DNA of 64,000 nt. Origin: Myxococcus llanfairpwllgwyngyllgogerychwyrndrobwllllantysiliogogogochensis. Lineage in GTDB: Bacteria; Myxococcota; Myxococcia; Myxococcales; Myxococcaceae. Below, piece by piece: positions 1 through 7,973 of the stretch. The notes below the pieces were generated by a model that ran no database searches, had not been told where the DNA came from, and saw nothing but the letters and a program-made list of their open reading frames with translations. The DNA is taken from positions 29,941 to 93,940 of the forward strand of contig NZ_VIFM01000009.1 in NCBI RefSeq assembly GCF_006636215.1, written 5' to 3'. The first letter of the stretch is position 1. Every line of letters begins with the position of its first letter. The translations under genes were made by a program, and so were the position numbers.

Positions 1-2
1 TC

Positions 3-974
3 GCACTGGCGCTGGTGCCGGTGATGATGGCCCTGATGGGGCTGTTGGGCTGGGGCGGCCTGCCCTGGTGGCTCTGTCTGCCGCTCTCGTTCCTGCTCGG
101 GCAGATGGTCACCACCGTGGGGCTGGCCGCGCACGAGGCGCTGCACCACGCTGTCTTTCGCAGCCGGCGCTGGGAGGAGGTGCTCGGGTGGGCGGGCTTC
201 AGCCCGTTCCTCGTCACGCCCGGCAACTGGCGCGCCTGGCACGTCCAGGCGCACCACAGCGCCGCGAACATCCACCAGAGGGATCCGGACATCCTCCCGC
301 GTCAGCAGGACCTGGACACCCAGCGGTTCGCGCGCCTGTTCCACGCGATTTCGCCGGGCTCGGGCACCTGGGTCAGCTACGTCAGCTTCGGCCTGTTCTT
401 CACCGCGCAGGGACAGGCGTTCCTGTGGCACCACATCAACCAGCCCCAGCTCCAGCACGTGCGCATGAATCGCACGAAGGAGCGGCTCCTCACGGTGCTC
501 GTGACAGGGGGTTGGTTCGCGCTGGGCTGGGCCATGGGGCCGCGAGGGGCGCTGTTCGCGCTCGTCATTCCCCTCATCGTCGCCAACGTCACGCTGATGA
601 TCTACATCGCCACCAACCACTGGCTGCTGCCGGCGTCAGAGGACCGTGACAACCCCTTCGTGAACACCGCCAGCGTGGAGACGCACCCGGTGATGAACTG
701 GGCCCATCTCAACTTCAGCTATCACCAGGAGCACCACATCTTCCCGGCCATGAGCCCGCGCTTCGCACCGCTGTTGCGCCAGCGACTGCGGGAACTCCAT
801 CCGGGAGCCTCCGCCGTCTTCCCCCACATCCACGCCTTGCGCACCCTGTACTCACGCCCGGCGCTCTATTCGCCCACGGAGGGGACGATGCTCGTGGGCA
901 GGGACGGAACGCCCGCGGTGAGCACGGACGAGCTTCGAAGGCGGCTCGAAGCACCCCGGGATGCCGCGTCGTGA
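3..974 (+). CDS. fatty acid desaturase family protein, 5' partial
   Basis: The frame is open to the left edge of the window, so the N-terminus is missing; the first in-window start (GTG at 15) is probably internal. The visible 319 residues carry the three histidine boxes of membrane di-iron desaturases/hydroxylases: HEALHH near residue 40, HVQAHH near 75 and YHQEHH near 240. Hydrophobic stretches lie before the first box and between the second and third. Family knowledge says such enzymes introduce double bonds into acyl chains in the membrane, using O2 and a reductant. No cytochrome b5 domain is visible. The exact substrate and regiochemistry cannot be read from the sequence; a carotenoid or sphingolipid-type oxygenase of the same superfamily is the alternative. 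Confidence 0.8.
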   Translation, partial: ALALVPVMMALMGLLGWGGLPWWLCLPLSFLLGQMVTTVGLAAHEALHHAVFRSRRWEEVLGWAGFSPFLVTPGNWRAWHVQAHHSAANIHQRDPDILPRQQDLDTQRFARLFHAISPGSGTWVSYVSFGLFFTAQGQAFLWHHINQPQLQHVRMNRTKERLLTVLVTGGWFALGWAMGPRGALFALVIPLIVANVTLMIYIATNHWLLPASEDRDNPFVNTASVETHPVMNWAHLNFSYHQEHHIFPAMSPRFAPLLRQRLRELHPGASAVFPHIHALRTLYSRPALYSPTEGTMLVGRDGTPAVSTDELRRRLEAPRDAAS

Positions 975-1018
975 ACAGCGCCACTCCGGTTTCTCCGATA
1001 CAATAGAATCGCGAGATA

Positions 1019-1714
1019 CTATTTCCCGGTCCGGGAGTGGGGGGCGTTGACGGGCTTGGACTCGGGGCTGCCTTTCTCACGCAACCAGACGGACAGCAGG
1101 ACGAGGGCGGCGACGGAGAGGAACTCGCTCTGCCAGTTCTGGAAGGACTCGAACCAGAACTGCGAGGAGGCCATGTACTGGAGGACCGTCACGGCGGCCT
1201 CTCCGTGCAGTTGGGCCTCCTCGTTCCGGGCCGCGGCCCCGGTGACGGCATGCAGTCCAAAGCAGACGACGAACAACGCGAGCAGGGCCAGGGACAAGGA
1301 GTGGCTGTAGAGCTTGAGGGCCAGTCCGCCACGATGGACCACGCGAGGCGCGTCCGGTGTCGGCTCCAGGTCCTTGTCCTCCTCTGCCTTGTGGGCGTCG
1401 GGGTCCTTGGACTCGCCGGAGCCGCGCTGATGGAGGAAGGCCGCGAGGATGACGAAGGCCCCCATCTGGAAGAACTCGCTCTCCCAGTTCTCGAAGGTGG
1501 CCTCCAGGAAATCGCCCGAGCGCAGATACCTTCCGAACGTCAGGGGTGGCTGGCCATGCTCCCGCTGCTCCTCGTTGTGGTGGAGGAAGCCGGAGATGGC
1601 CTGTCCCACCCAGCACAGGAGGAAGGCGGCGAGAAGGACGAGGGAGAGACTGTTGTTCGACAGAAATGAGCGGGGCCCCTTGCCTGGGGCACCCGGCGAG
1701 GTCGAGTTCTCCAT
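1019..1714 (-). CDS. DUF6766-type membrane protein with two homologous halves
   Basis: The protein has 231 residues and four predicted membrane segments. It consists of two similar halves: each starts with a SLSL-containing hydrophobic helix, continues with a NEE...HG stretch, then an FE(S/N)W..EF motif, a second hydrophobic helix and a (Q/E)(R/K)GS.ESK tail (first half about residues 20-110, second about 140-225). This layout matches the uncharacterised family I know as DUF6766; function is unknown. The ATG at 1714 is chosen because the homologous part begins right after it. The frame stays open far upstream across the neighbouring gene on the other strand, which is a GC-bias artefact. Its 3' end lies 45 bases from the convergent desaturase. 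Confidence 0.75.
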   Translation of the reverse strand: MENSTSPGAPGKGPRSFLSNNSLSLVLLAAFLLCWVGQAISGFLHHNEEQREHGQPPLTFGRYLRSGDFLEATFENWESEFFQMGAFVILAAFLHQRGSGESKDPDAHKAEEDKDLEPTPDAPRVVHRGGLALKLYSHSLSLALLALFVVCFGLHAVTGAAARNEEAQLHGEAAVTVLQYMASSQFWFESFQNWQSEFLSVAALVLLSVWLREKGSPESKPVNAPHSRTGK

Positions 1715-1891
1715 CCCTCGAAATCTGTCCACGACGCCGCCCCCCGCAGCCGGCATGGGAGGGCACTTGCCTGCCCGGTCGGGTCGCTGGCCTGCTGGCA
1801 TGCGAAAATCATCGTGAGGGAAGCGACGGCCCCGCGCTCCAGGCATCCGAGGGCCCAGCCTCCTCTGGCCCACACGTGGGAGATGCACCAC

Positions 1892-2968
1892 ATGGCAGGA
1901 CTGTTCGACCCCCTGGAACTCCGTGAGAATGTCGTCGCGCGCAACCGAATCTGGCTCGCGCCGCTCACGAACCAGCAGAGCCACGCCGATGGCACGCTGT
2001 CGGATGCTGAACTCCACTTCCTGTCCCTGCGCGCGGACGGAGGCTTCGGGCTGGTGGAGACGTGCGCGGCGCATGTGGAGCAGGACGGCAAGGCATGGCC
2101 GGGCGAGCTGGGAGTTCACGACGATGCGATGTTGCCGGGCCTGCGCCGCCTGGCCGCGCGGATCCACCAAGGGGGCGCGCTCCTGTCCGCGCAGCTCTTC
2201 CACGGAGGACTGCGCGCGGACCCCGCCGTCAGCGGGCTGGAGCGCTGGAGCGCGAGCGCGCACACCGACGCGGCGGACCGGTGCCGGGAGGGAACCGAAG
2301 AGGACATCCAGGGCGCCATCCGTGCCTTCGCGAACGCGGCGAGCCGCTGCGCCCAGGCGGGCTTCGACGGCGTGGAACTCCACGGCGCGCATGGCTATCT
2401 GCTGTCGCAGTTCCTGAGCACCGTCTACAACCGACGTGAGGACCGCTGGGGCGGCTCTCTGGAGAATCGCTCGCGACTCATCCGCGAGACGGTGGCCGCC
2501 GTCCGGCGCGCGGTGCCCGAGCGCGTGCTCGCGGTCCGGCTGTCGCCCGAGGACTTCGGGCAGGCCAAGGGCCTGGACCTGGACGAGACGCTGGAGGTCG
2601 CGCGGATGCTCGCGGACGGAGGCATGGACGTCCTCCACCTGTCGCTCTGGCGCTCGGCGCTCAACACGAACAAGCGGCCCCAGGAGCACGCGACGGCGCT
2701 CTTCCGCGCGGCGGTGCCCTCGCGGGTGAAGATTGTCGTGGCGGGCGCCATCTGGACGAAGGAGGACGCCGAGGCGCAACTGGCGCTCGGCGCGGACGCA
2801 GTGGCCCTCGGCCGCTCCGCCATCGCCAACCACGACTGGCCCGAGCGCGTCCGGCGGGGCGATGCCATCCAACGCCCACCCTTCCCTGGAGCCGTGTTGC
2901 GCGCGGAGGGCGCGTCAGCGGGCTTCGTCGACTATCTGCGCGGCTGGAAGAACTTCGTCGTCCCCTGA
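1892..2968 (+). CDS. NADH:flavin oxidoreductase, Old Yellow Enzyme family
   Basis: This is an FMN-dependent ene-reductase-type TIM barrel of about 358 residues, the usual family length. It starts with LFDPLELR, typical of the family N-terminus, and carries the hallmark stretch HGAHGYLLSQFLS followed by N-RREDRWGGS.ENR about half-way along. The C-terminal phosphate-binding region (VAGAIWTKEDAE, then ADAVALGRSAIANHDWP) is also present. Members reduce activated C=C bonds or nitro groups with NAD(P)H in the cytoplasm; the physiological substrate cannot be inferred. The ATG at 1892 is preferred over the ATG at 1883 because GGGAG at 1878-1882 is then properly spaced; an upstream start at 1814 has no good ribosome-binding site. 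Confidence 0.88.
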   Translation: MAGLFDPLELRENVVARNRIWLAPLTNQQSHADGTLSDAELHFLSLRADGGFGLVETCAAHVEQDGKAWPGELGVHDDAMLPGLRRLAARIHQGGALLSAQLFHGGLRADPAVSGLERWSASAHTDAADRCREGTEEDIQGAIRAFANAASRCAQAGFDGVELHGAHGYLLSQFLSTVYNRREDRWGGSLENRSRLIRETVAAVRRAVPERVLAVRLSPEDFGQAKGLDLDETLEVARMLADGGMDVLHLSLWRSALNTNKRPQEHATALFRAAVPSRVKIVVAGAIWTKEDAEAQLALGADAVALGRSAIANHDWPERVRRGDAIQRPPFPGAVLRAEGASAGFVDYLRGWKNFVVP

Positions 2969-3054
2969 GGGCCGCACCGTCCGGGAGCGCACTGGACGGG
3001 GCTCAGGAGGGGCCGGGTCACCTGGAACCCAGCACTTTTGTGGCCTTGTTACTT

Positions 3055-3060
3055 TAAATA
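3055..3060 (+). promoter_or_regulatory. possible -10 element (AT-rich patch)
   Basis: TAAATA lies in the most AT-rich patch of this neighbourhood (about 3048-3064), about 90 bases upstream of the outer-membrane protein gene. No convincing -35 element accompanies it, so this is a weak candidate for that gene's promoter. Confidence 0.25.
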
Positions 3061-3148
3061 TGTGACGAGGACGTGCGTCTTAATGCGCGTCCGACACCTT
3101 GAGGGTGTGGGGCTCAACTTCTCACCACTTCTTTTCGGGACCCTCGTC

Positions 3149-3958
3149 ATGAAAAGCCGCACCCAGATGATGCTGTGCTCTCTGTCCTTTGCGCTCGTTG
3201 CTTCTCCGGCCCTGGCTGGCGAGACCTTCCAGATGCAGGATGACTCCGCTCAGGAGGGTTACTCCGAGGAAGGTTATTCCAGCGAGGAGTCGGCGGCGGA
3301 CGACTCTGGGGGCGGCAAGGGCTTCGCGCTGGGACTGAGCTTGGGGTACGGCGCGCCCTACGGCGAGCTGGGCTCGGTTCAAGCGGACGACGACGATACC
3401 AACAAGGTGAGTGACCTGGTCACGGGCGTCATCCCGATTCAGTTGGAGGCCGGTTACTTCTTCAACCCCAACGTATACCTGGGCGCGACCTTCCAGTACG
3501 GCATCGCGAGCTTCAATGACGAGAATGCCAATTGCGAGGACCAGGGCGCTGTCAGCGTGAGCTGCAGCGCGAGCCAGCTCCGCCTGGGCGTCAACGTGGC
3601 CTATCACTTCAACGTCACGCCCAAGATCGACCCCTGGGTGAGCGTGGGTGTCGGCTATGAGTTCCTCAACACGGCCGTCAAGGGCGAGCAGGATGGCGAG
3701 TCCATCACCGCCAAGGCCTCCGTGAAGGGCTTCGAGTTCGTCGCCGCCCAGGTGGGGCTCGACTACCGCATCTCCCCGAAGTTCTCGGTGGGTCCGTTCG
3801 CCACCGTCACCGCGGGCCAGTACTCCTCCACCTCGCTGTCCGTCGATTCGAGCGTGGAAATCCCTGGCAGCGACGAACTCGATGAGACCGAGGACCTGGA
3901 GACGAAGAAGATCCACGGCTTCATCTACGGCGGCGTCCGCGCGCAGTACCGCTTCTAG
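3149..3958 (+). CDS. outer-membrane beta-barrel protein
   Basis: The 269-residue protein begins with a signal peptide (MKSRTQMM, hydrophobic core, cleavage near SPALAG, residues 1-20). An acidic, low-complexity linker rich in Glu/Ser/Asp/Tyr follows (about 25-55). The rest alternates polar and aromatic or glycine residues like a small beta-barrel: paired strands such as LGVNVAYHF and FVAAQVGLDYRIS, and a C-terminal GVRAQYRF ending in Phe, the usual OmpA-like/barrel assembly signal. This suggests an outer-membrane protein of the OprF/OmpW/porin-like size class; ligand and function are unknown. The ATG at 3149 is preferred because it begins the signal peptide. Two cysteines near residue 130 and 140 could form a loop disulfide. 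Confidence 0.8.
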   Translation: MKSRTQMMLCSLSFALVASPALAGETFQMQDDSAQEGYSEEGYSSEESAADDSGGGKGFALGLSLGYGAPYGELGSVQADDDDTNKVSDLVTGVIPIQLEAGYFFNPNVYLGATFQYGIASFNDENANCEDQGAVSVSCSASQLRLGVNVAYHFNVTPKIDPWVSVGVGYEFLNTAVKGEQDGESITAKASVKGFEFVAAQVGLDYRISPKFSVGPFATVTAGQYSSTSLSVDSSVEIPGSDELDETEDLETKKIHGFIYGGVRAQYRF

Positions 3959-3972
3959 TCGTCAGGTGTGAG

Positions 3973-4002
3973 ACGTCGGGCCGGGACTCACCGGCCCGAC
4001 GT
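3973..4002. terminator. perfect 12-bp hairpin between convergent genes
   Basis: Two perfect 12-base arms (3973-3984 and 3991-4002) flank a 6-base loop, between the converging stop codons at 3958 and 4024. Its position suggests a bidirectional terminator. There is no strong T-run, which is common in GC-rich genomes. Confidence 0.55.
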
Positions 4003-4023
4003 TCCGCTGTCTGGGACGCGGCC

Positions 4024-5367
4024 TCAGATGTACTCGTCGAGCCAGTCGAACATGCGGTGATTGGCGACGGCCTGAGCGCCCTCCTGGCAGTGCAACAGTC
4101 CGGTGTCCTCCTCCGTGAAGAGCAGGTAGTCCTTGGGGCACGTCAGCGCGTCGTAGAGCTGCTTCGCCTGTCCCCCCGAGTACGCCTCCGCGGTGCCGTC
4201 CATGATGAGCGTGCGGCAGCGGATGCGGTGGACGACGGGCTCGTTGTTGAACTCCCGCAGCTTGAAGAGCAGGTCCGACGGTGAGCTGGCGCCGTGCTTG
4301 GACATGGCGTCGCGCATGTACCAGCGGTACAGGAACACCTGCGACATGAGCTCGTAGAGCGCCGCGTCGAACGCCGCCGGGTCCGTGTCGAGCAGCTTCA
4401 TGATTTCAGGGAAGTAGCCGTTGAACTGGTCGAACTGCGACTGGCCCCAGTTGAGGACGCCCGGGTTGGGGATGAGAATCTTGAGGCGCCGCTCGAACGC
4501 CGCCGCGCGTGGCACCAGCGCTCCGCCCATGCTCCAGCCCAGCAGCGCGAGCCTCCGGGAGTCCACGCCGGAGATGCGCACGGCGAAGTTGATGACGGGG
4601 GTGATGACCTTCTCCCAGTCGGGACGGAACGGCAGGTGCTGCTCCCGGATGGCCATGCCCTGTCCTGGTGCATGGACGATGAGGCAGTGGTAGCCCCGCT
4701 CCAGGGCGGCATCAATCACATACTTGGACTCCTCCGGCCACGCGTCGCGTCCCTGCTGGAAGATGAGCAGCGGCGCGGGCCCCCGCGTATGGGGGGCGCG
4801 GAAGAAGTAGCCAGGGAGGGTGGTGTTCTCGTAGGGAATCCGCACGGGAGTCGCCGGAATCCGCAGCAGCGTCAGCGCCTTGTCGTAGGCGTCCACGGAC
4901 TTCCGCCCCGTGGCCAGCACGCTGGGGTGGCCCGGCTCCGGGTGGTGAATCAGCGCGGCGCGGTAGTAATTGGCCGCGCGCAGGTAGGCGTGGCCCGCGC
5001 TGCGGGAGTGGTGGCGGGCGAGGCTCGCATCCCCCATGGCCCTCAGGCGGTCCGCCGTGCTGACCCACTCGGTGGGCCAGCTCCATTCGTCCTCGGGGTG
5101 GATGCGGCTCGCGGTGTCCAGCACCTCTCCGATATCCGCCTGGGCGCTGTACGTCGCGGCCAGGAAATGCAGGAGCTGGTTCTCCATGACGGGGTCCGAC
5201 AGCAATCCCAGCTCATACCAGGGCCGCGAGGGCTCCTGGGCGCCGGGGGCCGGGGCCGCGCCGGGTGATGGTGCCGCGAGTGAGGATGGCGCGCGCATGA
5301 GCGCGAGACCTCCGGTGAGACCCAGGCTCGCGTGGAGCAGGGAACGGCGATTCAGGGTGAAACCCAT
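4024..5367 (-). CDS. Tat-exported alpha/beta hydrolase (FrsA-like fold)
   Basis: The 447-residue protein has a twin-arginine N-terminus (LNRRSLLHASLG, then a hydrophobic stretch and an AxA-rich end near residue 32), so export folded to the periplasm or outside is likely. An all-helical cap-like region (about 50-190) precedes an alpha/beta hydrolase domain. The nucleophile elbow GWSMGG places Ser at residue 279, an HAPGQG oxyanion-type loop lies earlier, and a DGTAEAYSGG acid loop and a C-terminal HC motif follow. This order matches esterase-like hydrolases related to FrsA and 2,6-dihydropseudooxynicotine hydrolase. The substrate is unknown. An AGGAGG ribosome-binding site precedes the ATG at 5367. 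Confidence 0.82.
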   Translation of the reverse strand: MGFTLNRRSLLHASLGLTGGLALMRAPSSLAAPSPGAAPAPGAQEPSRPWYELGLLSDPVMENQLLHFLAATYSAQADIGEVLDTASRIHPEDEWSWPTEWVSTADRLRAMGDASLARHHSRSAGHAYLRAANYYRAALIHHPEPGHPSVLATGRKSVDAYDKALTLLRIPATPVRIPYENTTLPGYFFRAPHTRGPAPLLIFQQGRDAWPEESKYVIDAALERGYHCLIVHAPGQGMAIREQHLPFRPDWEKVITPVINFAVRISGVDSRRLALLGWSMGGALVPRAAAFERRLKILIPNPGVLNWGQSQFDQFNGYFPEIMKLLDTDPAAFDAALYELMSQVFLYRWYMRDAMSKHGASSPSDLLFKLREFNNEPVVHRIRCRTLIMDGTAEAYSGGQAKQLYDALTCPKDYLLFTEEDTGLLHCQEGAQAVANHRMFDWLDEYI

Positions 5368-5632
5368 GGTGTGCTGCCTCCTGATGAGGGATTGAAGGCT
5401 CGAACACCGCGGGTCTTTATTTCTGTCATCGCGGTCTTCAAATCACAGACACCGAGAGGGCCAGGTCTGCTGAAGACAGACGAAGGGCCGCGCGCCTGAA
5501 GCACGAGAGGGCAAGGCCGGGCGTCAGGTCTCGCGCGTGCCCGGCGAACCGCGGGCACACCGAGAGCCTCGTGCAGAAACACGTACGAAACCGGGAAGGC
5601 CACGGGGTGTCCCGTGCCTTCCGAGGATGGGT

Positions 5633-5676
5633 CAATCGTCTGATTGAATCGTGCGATTGGTCCGCATGATTGTCAA
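5633..5676 (-). promoter_or_regulatory. three GATTG repeats at 13-bp spacing plus TTGACA box
   Basis: On the plus strand GATTG occurs at 5642-5646, 5655-5659 and 5668-5672, exactly 13 bp apart, with an inverted CAATC at 5633-5637. On the minus strand a perfect TTGACA (5676-5671) overlaps the first repeat read in that direction; the best -10 at 17-bp spacing (CACGAT) is weak. The site lies 265 bp upstream of the Tat-exported hydrolase and just past the stop of the NmrA-like gene. The rest of the 337-bp gap (5368-5704) shows no gene I can support. Confidence 0.35.
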
Positions 5677-5704
5677 GGGGACTGGCGCTTCGCGCGGGCC
5701 GAAC

Positions 5705-6520
5705 TCACTTCCATGCGCCCGAGGCCGCGGCGTGCGCGGCGTAGGTCTCGAAGGACTTGGGCGCGTGGCCGGTGACGGCGCGCACGGTGTCGGTGGGCGT
5801 GGCGTCGCCTCTCTTGAGCAGGGCGCCATACGCCTTGATTTCGCCCTGGATGGCCTCGTCGGGTCGGCCCAGGGCCCGCTGCTCGGAGAGATAGGTGTCG
5901 GCGTCTCCGGCGAAGCTCACCTGTCGTCCGGCGGCGCGGCCGATGATGGCCGCGGCTTCGCCGAAGCTCAGCGCGCGAGGTCCGCTCACGTCGTAGCTCT
6001 GGCCTTCGTGGCCGTCCTTCGTCAGCGCCACGGCCACCACTGCGGCGATGTCGTCGGCGTCGACGAAGGCCTGCTTCGTGTCCCCGACGGGGAGGGTGAT
6101 GCGTCCGGCGAGGACCGCGGGCTTGAAGAAGCCCTCGTCGAAGTTCTGGTTGAACCAGTCCGGGCGGACGAGGGTCCAGTCCACGCCCGCGCCGCGCACC
6201 AGGCGCTCAGCGGACATGAGGCGCTCGTCTCCCATGATTTCGATGCCCTGACTCGACAGCAGGACGATGCGGCGGATGCCCTTGGACACGGCCAGGGACA
6301 CGAAGGCGGGGTCGATGGGCTGCTCGTGAGGCGCCATGAGGTACATGCGCGACGCCGGGCCCACGGCCTGTTCCCAGGTGCCGGGGTCCTTCCAGTCGAA
6401 GCGCACGTCCGCGTGTCTCGACGCGGCCCTTACCGAGTGACCTTGTGATTGGAGGAGCCGGGTGACGCGTCGTCCGGTGGTCCCGCTCGCGCCCAGGATG
6501 AGGATGCTCGAAGTGGTCAT
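5705..6520 (-). CDS. NmrA/SDR-type NAD(P)-binding protein
   Basis: This 271-residue Rossmann-fold protein starts with ILILGASGTTGRRV, the GxxGxxG dinucleotide motif of atypical short-chain dehydrogenases (NmrA/YtfG group). The middle carries the WTLVRPDWFNQNF stretch and DADDIAAVVA, both usual for NAD(P)H-binding NmrA-like quinone reductases or redox sensors. No canonical YxxxK catalytic pair is obvious, so it may act as an NADPH sensor or an isoflavone-reductase-like enzyme. The ATG at 6520 begins directly before the first strand. It is single, with unrelated neighbours on the same strand. Confidence 0.82.
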   Translation of the reverse strand: MTTSSILILGASGTTGRRVTRLLQSQGHSVRAASRHADVRFDWKDPGTWEQAVGPASRMYLMAPHEQPIDPAFVSLAVSKGIRRIVLLSSQGIEIMGDERLMSAERLVRGAGVDWTLVRPDWFNQNFDEGFFKPAVLAGRITLPVGDTKQAFVDADDIAAVVAVALTKDGHEGQSYDVSGPRALSFGEAAAIIGRAAGRQVSFAGDADTYLSEQRALGRPDEAIQGEIKAYGALLKRGDATPTDTVRAVTGHAPKSFETYAAHAAASGAWK

Positions 6521-6678
6521 GGCGCGACGCAAACACGCGCACCTCACCCGGCTGGGGAAAATGCTCGGCGTCCGTGCGGATACTCAACACGTCCCGAGCA
6601 TTCCCGGCGCCGGAGTGTTCGCTGTCCGTCGTCGCGCCAGCCTCACGCAAGTGCCCGGAGGCTGGCGCCAGGCGTCAA

Positions 6679-7557
6679 CTACGGCGTGGTGAACTGTTTC
6701 AGCCAGTCCAGGTTGGTCCGCAGCGACCAGGGCGCGGAGCCGGTGCGCCAGGTCGAGTCGAGGAAGAGCCCGGTGCAGCCTCCCGAGCGCATGTAGCAGT
6801 GGTCCGCGTTGAGGTCGCCGAGCTGGATGTCCTTGATGATGTACCAGCCGCTGTTGTTGCTCGCGAAGCAGGACGTCGCCAGGGGGCAGGACTGGCCCGT
6901 CGTTTCCGTGTTTTGAGAGCGGACGGAGGACTCGGTGGGGCCGACGAAGATGTCCTGCTCGCCGTTCACGATGCGCAGGCGGCTGCTCGGCAGCGTCCGG
7001 TTGCCATTGGCCACGCAGGAGCGCAGGTTGTAGATGGAGTATTGGACGCCGGCGCCCAGTCCGTACGCGGCCTGGACTCGCGAGTCATGGTTCTTGGCGA
7101 GGATGGCCATGATGGAGCCCTGGCTGAAGCCCGCCACGACGATGCCCTTGGAGCAGTCCGCCTTGGCGCGAGCACACAGCGTGCCGACGGCGCTGGTGGC
7201 CCGGCTGCCGTCGTAGATGCACTTGGAGCGGGCGGTCATCGAGGAGCAGGAGCCGAACGTCGCGTTGTCGTATTCCACGGTGGCGGCGACATAGCCGCGC
7301 GACGCCATCTCCTCCACGGCGGCCAGCGCCGAGGAGTGCTCGTACGGCTCCGTGGTGCCCACCGTGTAGATGAACACCGGATACTTGCCCGAGGCCGACG
7401 GCTCCTGGCCGCGCAGGTTGTACGTGGAGCTGCACAGCGACGTGCCGCCGCCCCGGTATGTCGCCGTGAAGCTGCTCAGGGACTGCGCTCCTGCGGTGGT
7501 CGTCCAGGCCAGGGTCAGGAGCAATCCGAGACGGAAGGTCAGCTCTCTCTGATTCAT
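6679..7557 (-). CDS. secreted, Cys-rich alpha/beta hydrolase
   Basis: The 292-residue protein has a Sec signal peptide (residues 1-24, ending TTAGAQ). The serine-hydrolase elbow GFSQGS puts the nucleophile at Ser145, and VNGEQDIF near residue 210 probably carries the acidic residue; a late histidine (NADHCY) could complete the triad. Many cysteines suggest disulfides, fitting an extracellular enzyme. The closest fold class is the dienelactone hydrolase/poly-hydroxyalkanoate depolymerase-like esterases; the substrate is not identifiable. A good AGGAGA ribosome-binding site precedes the ATG at 7557. Confidence 0.75.
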   Translation of the reverse strand: MNQRELTFRLGLLLTLAWTTTAGAQSLSSFTATYRGGGTSLCSSTYNLRGQEPSASGKYPVFIYTVGTTEPYEHSSALAAVEEMASRGYVAATVEYDNATFGSCSSMTARSKCIYDGSRATSAVGTLCARAKADCSKGIVVAGFSQGSIMAILAKNHDSRVQAAYGLGAGVQYSIYNLRSCVANGNRTLPSSRLRIVNGEQDIFVGPTESSVRSQNTETTGQSCPLATSCFASNNSGWYIIKDIQLGDLNADHCYMRSGGCTGLFLDSTWRTGSAPWSLRTNLDWLKQFTTP

Positions 7558-7724
7558 GACTTCTCCTCGTGGGTGACGTGGGACTTCATGCCCGGGGCAT
7601 GAGGCACCCGGACCGACGTGAGCCGACGCTGCATTCACAGGCGGCCCCGTTCTCACGATTAAGACTCCGAGGATGTCTCCTAGTCTATCTGATTTTTCGT
7701 ACTGTTAGGTTTTTCCTCGTTTTG

Positions 7725-7768
7725 TTCCGCGACGCGAAACATGGTTGTCATTGTTTCGCGGGGCGGAA
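7725..7768. repeat. 17-bp imperfect inverted repeat
   Basis: Arms at 7725-7741 and 7752-7768 match at 15 of 17 positions around a 10-base loop; the inner parts (CGCGAAACA / TGTTTCGCG) are perfect. It lies between the start of the secreted hydrolase (7557, minus) and the decayed GFA-like gene, and could be an operator or a terminator for the latter. No T-run follows it. Confidence 0.5.
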
Positions 7769-7783
7769 TGTCATGCGAGGTGT

Positions 7784-7973
7784 TCAAGCTCCAGGGGGGT
7801 GGGCAGGGCCCACGGCGATGGCGAGGAACTCCGGGAGGCCGTCGAACTCCCAGGACAGGGTGGTTCCGCACCGCGGACAGAAGGGGAAGGTGGCGCGGCC
7901 GCCGTTGGCACTCCAAGCAGTGACACAGGGAAGGCGCGATGGGCGGGGAGTCATGATAGACGCGGCGCCCCAT
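7784..7973 (-). pseudogene. decayed GFA/CENP-V-family gene
   Basis: On the minus strand, one frame starting near 7973 reads VYHDSPPIAPSLCHCLECQR, the typical start of GFA-family zinc proteins (CHCxxC). A different frame then reads FPFCPRCGTTLSWEFDG...LAIAVG before a stop at 7784-7786, which is the family's C-terminal zinc-binding and core stretch. The middle of the domain is missing and the frame changes near 7895, so this looks like an internal deletion with frameshift. Family members (named for glutathione-dependent formaldehyde activation) are about 120-150 residues; only about 63 codons remain. The remnant's start overlaps the ATG of the next plus-strand gene. Confidence 0.5.
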
